8,970 nucleotides of DNA from DATESG01 sp964480275 (GTDB lineage Bacteria > Bacillota_I > Bacilli_A > RFN20 > CAG-826): contig CAYZOC010000043.1 of the NCBI GenBank assembly GCA_964480275.1, positions 1-8,970 of the forward strand, written 5' to 3'. Every line of letters starts with the position of its first letter. Position 1 is the stretch's first letter. The notes beneath the pieces are model-generated. The model was given only the letters and a program-made list of their open reading frames with translations, was not told where the DNA came from and did not search any database. The position numbers and the translations under genes are program-made. Positions 4,579-8,970 of this stretch are shown in pieces.

Positions 4579-7347
4579 TTATTCTATTTTAAAGTCATAG
4601 TGTAAATACTCGGGGATTTTTTGATCAAGAACTATATCCACCAGTAATGTTTTTTTGCTGTTTGTTGATGGTCGAACATTAGAAAAAGTTCCACGACCAA
4701 TATAAATGTAAGGTAATCTTAATCCATCTTCATTTATTGTCTTCCTGATAAAAAGATGGGCTGTCTTCGTAGCAATAACCTTCTTTCCAATAGTGTTTGT
4801 CATTGTGCAATTAGTTTCACTTTCCCACTGAAAAATCTCATCACTAAGAAATTTATCTTTATAGTTGAGGTGATGGTCGTCATCAAGATCTTTTTTTAGA
4901 CCCGCTAAAATATATGTCGTGCCATCATTTTCAAATTTCGTCCCTTTCATATACCTTAGACTATTTTGAAGTGTCATTAACATAAACTGTTCGGTCGTGT
5001 AATTATGAAAAAGTGCAAGCCCAATTTTACTATTTCCGAATTCAGTTAGGTATCTATCTAAGCCATAATCAAGTAGGTCCAGTAAAAATGTTTTGAACCC
5101 GCTTGTTTTAACAGCAAAATTGAGTCGTATAGCATCATCTTTCTGGGTGATTAGTGGCGACAATAAACTCTGTTCATTTTCAGAGTTAAATTTATTTTGC
5201 AAATATTGAAGACTATGTTCGAAATGTTTTTGCTCTAGTGGCCAGTGGGTAGTAATTTCTTGCACTAATTGTTTGTTCGTTAATTCTTTTTCTTCGACCA
5301 GCGTCTTGATAATCGCAAATTCATATGGTCTTACAAGTGGAAGCATCGAAGATAGACGACCTAAAATATCCAGTTCTTCTTGATCTAGATCAGGTAGTGT
5401 GTTTTCAAAAAGTTGTAAGAATGAATAATATCCATACTTGTTTTTACCAAGATTTGTTTTGATAAAACGGAGTAAATCCGGCGCATATTCATTATTTATG
5501 TAATCGCTGTGTTTCACATATCCCTGTGTACCAATAATCTTTTTAAAATTCAAGTAGTCTTGTTTAAGAAACTCAAAACGATTAAAGTTCGTCCGTTCGA
5601 CATAATTAAGAATTTCTTCCTTGCTATAAGGATCAAGATTAATCTCGATTGGTAGGTTTAGTGATTTAAAATCATCTTTTATATAGTCAAGTAGTAACTG
5701 TTTTTCCACGATTGAACTCTTGGATAATGTGCCTAGAGCGAGGGCAATTTGGACACTTCGTTCATATGAATTACCAATAAAGTCTAAAACAGTCAAATGT
5801 GTTTTATTCTTAAATTTACGTAAACCTCGACCAAGTTGTTGAATAAAAATTGTTGAGGATTCAGTTGGTCGTAAAAATACGACCATGTTTACAGCCGGAA
5901 GATCGACACCTTCATTGAGTAGATCAACCGAAAAAAGTAATTCCAAAGGTTGATTATCATTTTGTAAGTTAGTAAAAGCAATATTTCTTTCGTTGATATT
6001 GTTTGTCCCAACTAAATAGGTTGTGCTATAGCCAATATTTTCAAATCCGAGGGCCATTTGTTCGGCATGTTCAACCGAGCGACAAAAAACTAAAGCTTTA
6101 AGTTTGTCTTTTGGCCGGTGATTTTCAATGTGTTTGGCAATAAAATGACAGTGATGTTCAGAGGTCATTTCTCTTAAAAGCTCAAGATTGTTCTTGCCAT
6201 AATCAACCATTTCATCCCGTATCCCAAAATATTTAAATGGGACAATTAAATCATTTTCAAGAGCTTCGCGTAAACGTAATTCATAGGGAACGTTTTTATC
6301 AAAAAGGGCAAATACGTCTTGATTATCCATTCTTTCGGGAGTTGCAGTTAAACCTAAATAAAAATTAGGTGTAAAGTAATTAATGATTTTTTGATATGTT
6401 TTGCTGGTCGCGTGATGGCATTCATCAAGTATTATGTAATCGAATTTATTGGGTGGAAATTTATCTAAGTTAGCGCTGACCATAATGTTGGTAGCAAATA
6501 TAAAGTCGGCGTTAAGATCCTTATGATTACCTGTGTAGAGACCATAAGTTCGACTGTTCCCAAACACTTTTTTAAAAGTTGTGAGCGCGTCTTTTAAAAT
6601 TGTTTCGCGATGAACAACAAAAAGTAGCTTTTCCGCCCCAAAATTTCTGGCATCAAAGGCGGATAAAAATGTTTTGCCAGACCCAGTTGCGGAAACAATT
6701 AAAGCTTTTTTAACTCCTAATCCACGATTCCTTGCAAGTTCTTTGAGTGCTTTTTTTTGCATAAAATTCGGTTCAATTTTATTAAACTTAACAAAATAAT
6801 CCATATCCCATTGTTCATAAGAATATTCTAAGGAAAGGGCGTAATCATCAATTAATTTCTTTGTTAAAAGTCTAGAGTTAGTCCACAAATAGTTGTAATC
6901 ATTTTTTATTTCTTCGACAAATTTATCATCATGTTTAGTTGATATCCTAGCATTCCATTCAATATTTCTTAATAGGGCAAAACTAGTAATATTAGATGAT
7001 CCAATCAGTGTATGAACTTCATCTTTATTTGTAAAAATATAGCCCTTTGTATGAAAACCACGGTCACCAAGAGGGACAGTATCAACATGACATGAAAAGT
7101 TTGGATAGACTTCTTGCCATGATAAAAACTTTTCTAGTGAAACCACATCTGTGAAATTTTGATATGTTGATGTAATAATCTTAGCACTGACCCCTCGTTC
7201 AAGAGCGTCAATAATTTGTTTTTCAAATAAAACGAGGCCCGCATGTTTGATAAAACTTACAGAAAAAATAAACTCCTCACAAGTAGCAAGTTCTTCTTTA
7301 AGAAGATTAAGAAAATTATGATTTTTGTTTGTCAGTAATTGTGCCAT
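4579..7347 (-). CDS. SauUSI-like type IV restriction enzyme: PLD nuclease, SF2 helicase, DUF3427
   Basis: A 922-residue three-part protein. Residues 1-165 form a phospholipase D-like nuclease with one HKD half-site: HTK at 99-101, GSSN at 116-119 and NIE at 128-130. Residues about 195-540 form an SF2 helicase/translocase: ATGSGKT (Walker A, 220-226), DECH (308-311), LTATPER (333-339), NEGVDLP near 478-484 and QQLGRGLRK (motif VI, 503-511). Residues about 560-915 match the DUF3427 type, ending IYIGRGTFSNVRP...LLVDIVLD. This is the architecture and length of Staphylococcus SauUSI, an ATP-dependent enzyme that cuts DNA carrying 5-methylcytosine or hydroxymethylcytosine, with the C-terminal region thought to read the modification. 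Key residues of all domains appear intact. No methyltransferase lies nearby, as expected for type IV. No ribosome site is visible; only about 10 bases separate the predicted transcription start from ATG. A non-restriction DUF3427 helicase remains possible. Confidence 0.88.
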   Translation of the reverse strand: MAQLLTNKNHNFLNLLKEELATCEEFIFSVSFIKHAGLVLFEKQIIDALERGVSAKIITSTYQNFTDVVSLEKFLSWQEVYPNFSCHVDTVPLGDRGFHTKGYIFTNKDEVHTLIGSSNITSFALLRNIEWNARISTKHDDKFVEEIKNDYNYLWTNSRLLTKKLIDDYALSLEYSYEQWDMDYFVKFNKIEPNFMQKKALKELARNRGLGVKKALIVSATGSGKTFLSAFDARNFGAEKLLFVVHRETILKDALTTFKKVFGNSRTYGLYTGNHKDLNADFIFATNIMVSANLDKFPPNKFDYIILDECHHATSKTYQKIINYFTPNFYLGLTATPERMDNQDVFALFDKNVPYELRLREALENDLIVPFKYFGIRDEMVDYGKNNLELLREMTSEHHCHFIAKHIENHRPKDKLKALVFCRSVEHAEQMALGFENIGYSTTYLVGTNNINERNIAFTNLQNDNQPLELLFSVDLLNEGVDLPAVNMVVFLRPTESSTIFIQQLGRGLRKFKNKTHLTVLDFIGNSYERSVQIALALGTLSKSSIVEKQLLLDYIKDDFKSLNLPIEINLDPYSKEEILNYVERTNFNRFEFLKQDYLNFKKIIGTQGYVKHSDYINNEYAPDLLRFIKTNLGKNKYGYYSFLQLFENTLPDLDQEELDILGRLSSMLPLVRPYEFAIIKTLVEEKELTNKQLVQEITTHWPLEQKHFEHSLQYLQNKFNSENEQSLLSPLITQKDDAIRLNFAVKTSGFKTFLLDLLDYGLDRYLTEFGNSKIGLALFHNYTTEQFMLMTLQNSLRYMKGTKFENDGTTYILAGLKKDLDDDHHLNYKDKFLSDEIFQWESETNCTMTNTIGKKVIATKTAHLFIRKTINEDGLRLPYIYIGRGTFSNVRPSTNSKKTLLVDIVLDQKIPEYLHYDFKIE

Positions 7348-7364
7348 TTTATTTAACTATTTTG

Positions 7365-7373
7365 ATTATAGCA
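7365..7373 (-). promoter_or_regulatory. Extended -10 promoter of the restriction-enzyme gene
   Basis: The minus strand reads TGCTATAAT, a perfect extended -10, ending 17 bases before the ATG. The -35 position is poor. The predicted start is about 7358, giving a leader of about 10 bases with no Shine-Dalgarno sequence. The gene is thus likely transcribed on its own and weakly translated. Confidence 0.5.
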
Positions 7374-7406
7374 GCTCAAGATAGTTTTTTACAGAGTTGT
7401 TAAAAA

Positions 7407-7976
7407 CTAAGAAAATATTATTTTCTCACTAATAACAATGTTAAATTCATCTATTTCTACTTGATAATAGAAGGGATCGATAGCTAGGACTTTATGATAG
7501 TCCCCAATTGCATAAAAATGTAATTGTCCGTTTATTTCATCAGCGACTCCAAGTAGTGCTTGTACTTCTAGCAAACTATCCCCGACTATATTGTGAGTTT
7601 CACGAAAAGAATCAATCAATTTTCCTCGTAAATTATCATCAGCACTTTCCCACTTACTAACCGTAAAAGTAAAGTGTTGACGATACGTCATCCAATCAAC
7701 AAGTCGATAGGAAATAAAACTAGTAATAATTAAACTACTTATCCCTAGATTTATGAGAATGAAATTTTTATTTTTTTTGTTTTGTTTTAGGTAACTGACA
7801 ATCGCTAAGGCAAGAAAAGTAGCGATTATAATAAGTGTAGGAATAAGAGCGGAAAACATAAAAATTATGGCAATGTCGTTATACCATCTTAAGCGATGAA
7901 GAAAATATCCTAACAGGCTAAGATAAATGATCGATAATACATAAACAATGCTCAAAAAGATTTGATGTTTTTTCAT
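7407..7976 (-). CDS. Membrane protein with three helices and an extracytoplasmic BamE/SmpA-like domain
   Basis: A protein of 189 residues from the Met-Lys-Lys start (194 if the ATG at 7991 is used; the upstream one overlaps a TATAAT and adds only MYNLN). Hydrophobic helices lie at about 6-25, 34-60 and 70-88, with KQNKKNKN between the second and third. A basic N-terminus and three crossings put the C-terminal 95 residues outside. That domain reads KWESADDNLRGKLIDSF...VGDSLLEVQALLGVADE...YAIGDYHKVLAIDPFYYQVEIDEFNIV. The order (Arg-helix, 'G.s..eV..LLG.pd', 'iDp..l.i.fd..n.V') resembles the small SmpA/BamE-like domains found in Gram-positive lipoproteins and membrane proteins. The resemblance is from pattern only. 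No ribosome site is seen. The function is unknown. Confidence 0.75.
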   Translation of the reverse strand: MKKHQIFLSIVYVLSIIYLSLLGYFLHRLRWYNDIAIIFMFSALIPTLIIIATFLALAIVSYLKQNKKNKNFILINLGISSLIITSFISYRLVDWMTYRQHFTFTVSKWESADDNLRGKLIDSFRETHNIVGDSLLEVQALLGVADEINGQLHFYAIGDYHKVLAIDPFYYQVEIDEFNIVISEKIIFS

Positions 7977-7982
7977 ATTTAA

Positions 7983-7988
7983 ATTATA
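7983..7988 (-). promoter_or_regulatory. Candidate -10 element of the membrane-protein gene
   Basis: TATAAT on the minus strand ends six bases before the ATG at 7976, so transcription would begin at or next to the start codon (leaderless). No -35 is recognisable in the AT-rich spacer (7992-8054), and no terminator is seen after the surface-protein gene. Chance occurrence in AT-rich DNA is possible. Confidence 0.25.
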
Positions 7989-8054
7989 CATAAAAGTAAC
8001 TGTAAATGTTTATTTTTATTGATTTTTATGAGTTATTAGTGAATATAGATTTTT

Positions 8055-8970
8055 TTAGAATCCAACAATTTGATTAGCAAAAGCTTGCCAGTTTTCATTT
8101 GTCTTATAACTATTTACCGCTGCAGTTGGGACTTTAAATACTAGATTACTACTCGCGTTTTCAAAACTACTTGGATATATAAGTGGAGGGTTACCACTAT
8201 TAATCACTACTTCCGTCAGTGTTGGAATATCCGCAAAGGCCCGAGCACCAATCTCGTTGATAACACTTGGCAAAGTTATTTTTGCTAGTTTAGTGTTTTC
8301 AAAAGCATTAGTGCCTATATACGTCAATGAACTAGAGAAAGTCACACTACTTAAATTAAGCGCGCCACTAAAAGCATCACCATCGATTGTCGTTAGACTA
8401 TTTGGTAAAACAATGGATGTTAAAGCAGTAGCGTTTTTAAATGCAGCAAATCTAATTGCGGTGATTGTCGAGGGAAGGCTTACAAGGGTAATTGAACCAT
8501 TTTCATAAAATAATTCTCTTCCAACCTCAACTACTGGCAGTCCTTGATATGAGGCAGGAACTGCAACTTGTGAGGCGTTCCCCCCATAAGAAGTTACAAT
8601 ATAACCATTAGATTCACTATTTATTTGAAAGTTAAATCCGGGCGTACCTTCAATCCATTTGGCATAGATTGTGATTGGGGCAGTCACTCGGTAAGGGAAA
8701 TTAACAACACTAGTAAAATTAGCGCCAAAATACCACCCTTCGAGGACTAAAGGGTCATTTGTTATTGACGGTGGAAAGTTTAATAAACTTGTTTCAATTG
8801 GTGCTAGACTAGTCGGCGCGTTCGTGACAAAACTAACAAGATATGCTTGATAACTAGTCACAGATATCAAAGAATCATCCTCACTAGTACTAACAATAGT
8901 TGAAGTAGATTCCTCGCTTATAATCGTTATATTGATATGGGCGTTGATGCCTTTAGAGTTGATACTGTTA
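8055..8970 (-). CDS. Surface protein with InlB-type repeat and BspA-like leucine-rich repeats (5' end outside window)
   Basis: The frame is open from the right edge of the window to the TAA at 8057-8055, giving 304 complete codons. The upstream start codon and any signal peptide are missing. A TTG at 8870 is an internal Leu codon, not the start. After a Ser/Thr-rich linker, one InlB/Listeria-Bacteroides repeat is seen (YLVSFVTNAP...LEGWYFGANFTSVVNFPYRV...ITIYAKW). About five BspA-type leucine-rich repeats follow, with units such as VSLPSTITAIRFAAFKNATA, IVLPNSLTTIDGDAFSGALN, VTFSSSLTYIGTNAFENT and ITLPSVINEIGARAFADIPT. The end, VPTAAVNSYKTNENWQAFANQIVGF-like, is the usual cap of this class (a 'V p . 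. . v . . Y k . . . . W . . y a . . I . g' pattern). Such proteins are secreted or cell-surface adhesin-like. No LPxTG or transmembrane anchor is present at the C-terminus, so anchoring must be N-terminal (for example a lipoprotein) or absent. Confidence 0.88.
   Translation of the reverse strand, partial: NSINSKGINAHINITIISEESTSTIVSTSEDDSLISVTSYQAYLVSFVTNAPTSLAPIETSLLNFPPSITNDPLVLEGWYFGANFTSVVNFPYRVTAPITIYAKWIEGTPGFNFQINSESNGYIVTSYGGNASQVAVPASYQGLPVVEVGRELFYENGSITLVSLPSTITAIRFAAFKNATALTSIVLPNSLTTIDGDAFSGALNLSSVTFSSSLTYIGTNAFENTKLAKITLPSVINEIGARAFADIPTLTEVVINSGNPPLIYPSSFENASSNLVFKVPTAAVNSYKTNENWQAFANQIVGF

Noticed and set aside
7402..7426. AT-only palindrome (AGAAAATA/TATTTTCT) at the stop of the membrane-protein gene, followed by TTTTT
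   Set aside because: It has the layout of a terminator but contains just one G-C pair per arm, so the stem is weak, and the end of the coding sequence explains half of it. It may still contribute some termination.
8868..8870. TTG as start of the leucine-rich repeat protein
   Set aside because: The frame continues open to the window edge without a stop, no ribosome site precedes the TTG, and a start here would leave a surface protein without a signal peptide.

Overview
The window is AT-rich and every supported gene lies on the minus strand, so transcription runs from right to left. It uses the standard bacterial code: Trp is TGG and TGA acts as a stop at 4024-4026. Intrinsic terminators, AGGAGG-type ribosome sites, an S-box-like leader, a SauUSI-type restriction enzyme and a BspA/InlB-repeat surface protein point to a low-GC Gram-positive lineage (Bacillota, or a Mycoplasmatota relative such as the Acholeplasma/Izemoplasma group). 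That placement is an inference and moderately uncertain.

Layout in transcription order. (1) 8970-8055: C-terminal part of a surface protein with an InlB-type repeat and BspA-like leucine-rich repeats; its 5' end lies outside the window. (2) 7976-7407: a three-helix membrane protein with an extracytoplasmic C-terminal domain. (3) 7347-4579: a 922-residue PLD nuclease-SF2 helicase-DUF3427 protein, the architecture of the type IV modification-dependent restriction enzyme SauUSI. (4) 4551-4339: a promoter and a structured leader resembling the core of the SAM-I/SAM-IV riboswitch clan. It carries a covarying pseudoknot, mutually exclusive antiterminator and terminator helices, and a second hairpin that masks the ribosome site of (5), a 104-residue unrecognised protein at 4338-4024. 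(6) 3988-3869: a possible 39-residue single-helix membrane peptide. (7) 3885-3718: a promoter and a second structured leader ending in a terminator. Its closing helix shares bases with the terminator arm, so it looks like an unassigned ON-type switch for (8), a Na+/H+ exchanger-family antiporter at 3717-2497. (9) 2402-1119: a PlsC-type acyltransferase with a zinc ribbon, whose stop codon sits inside its own terminator. (10) 1030-29: a YqjM/NamA-like old yellow enzyme.

Apart from a possible defence role for the restriction enzyme, the genes do not form one obvious pathway. The most interesting parts are the two untranslated leaders: one probably senses S-adenosylmethionine upstream of an orphan small protein, the other is an unclassified element upstream of an ion antiporter. 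No tRNA, rRNA, CRISPR array or insertion sequence was seen. The only unassigned stretches are short AT-rich spacers, none longer than 300 bases.
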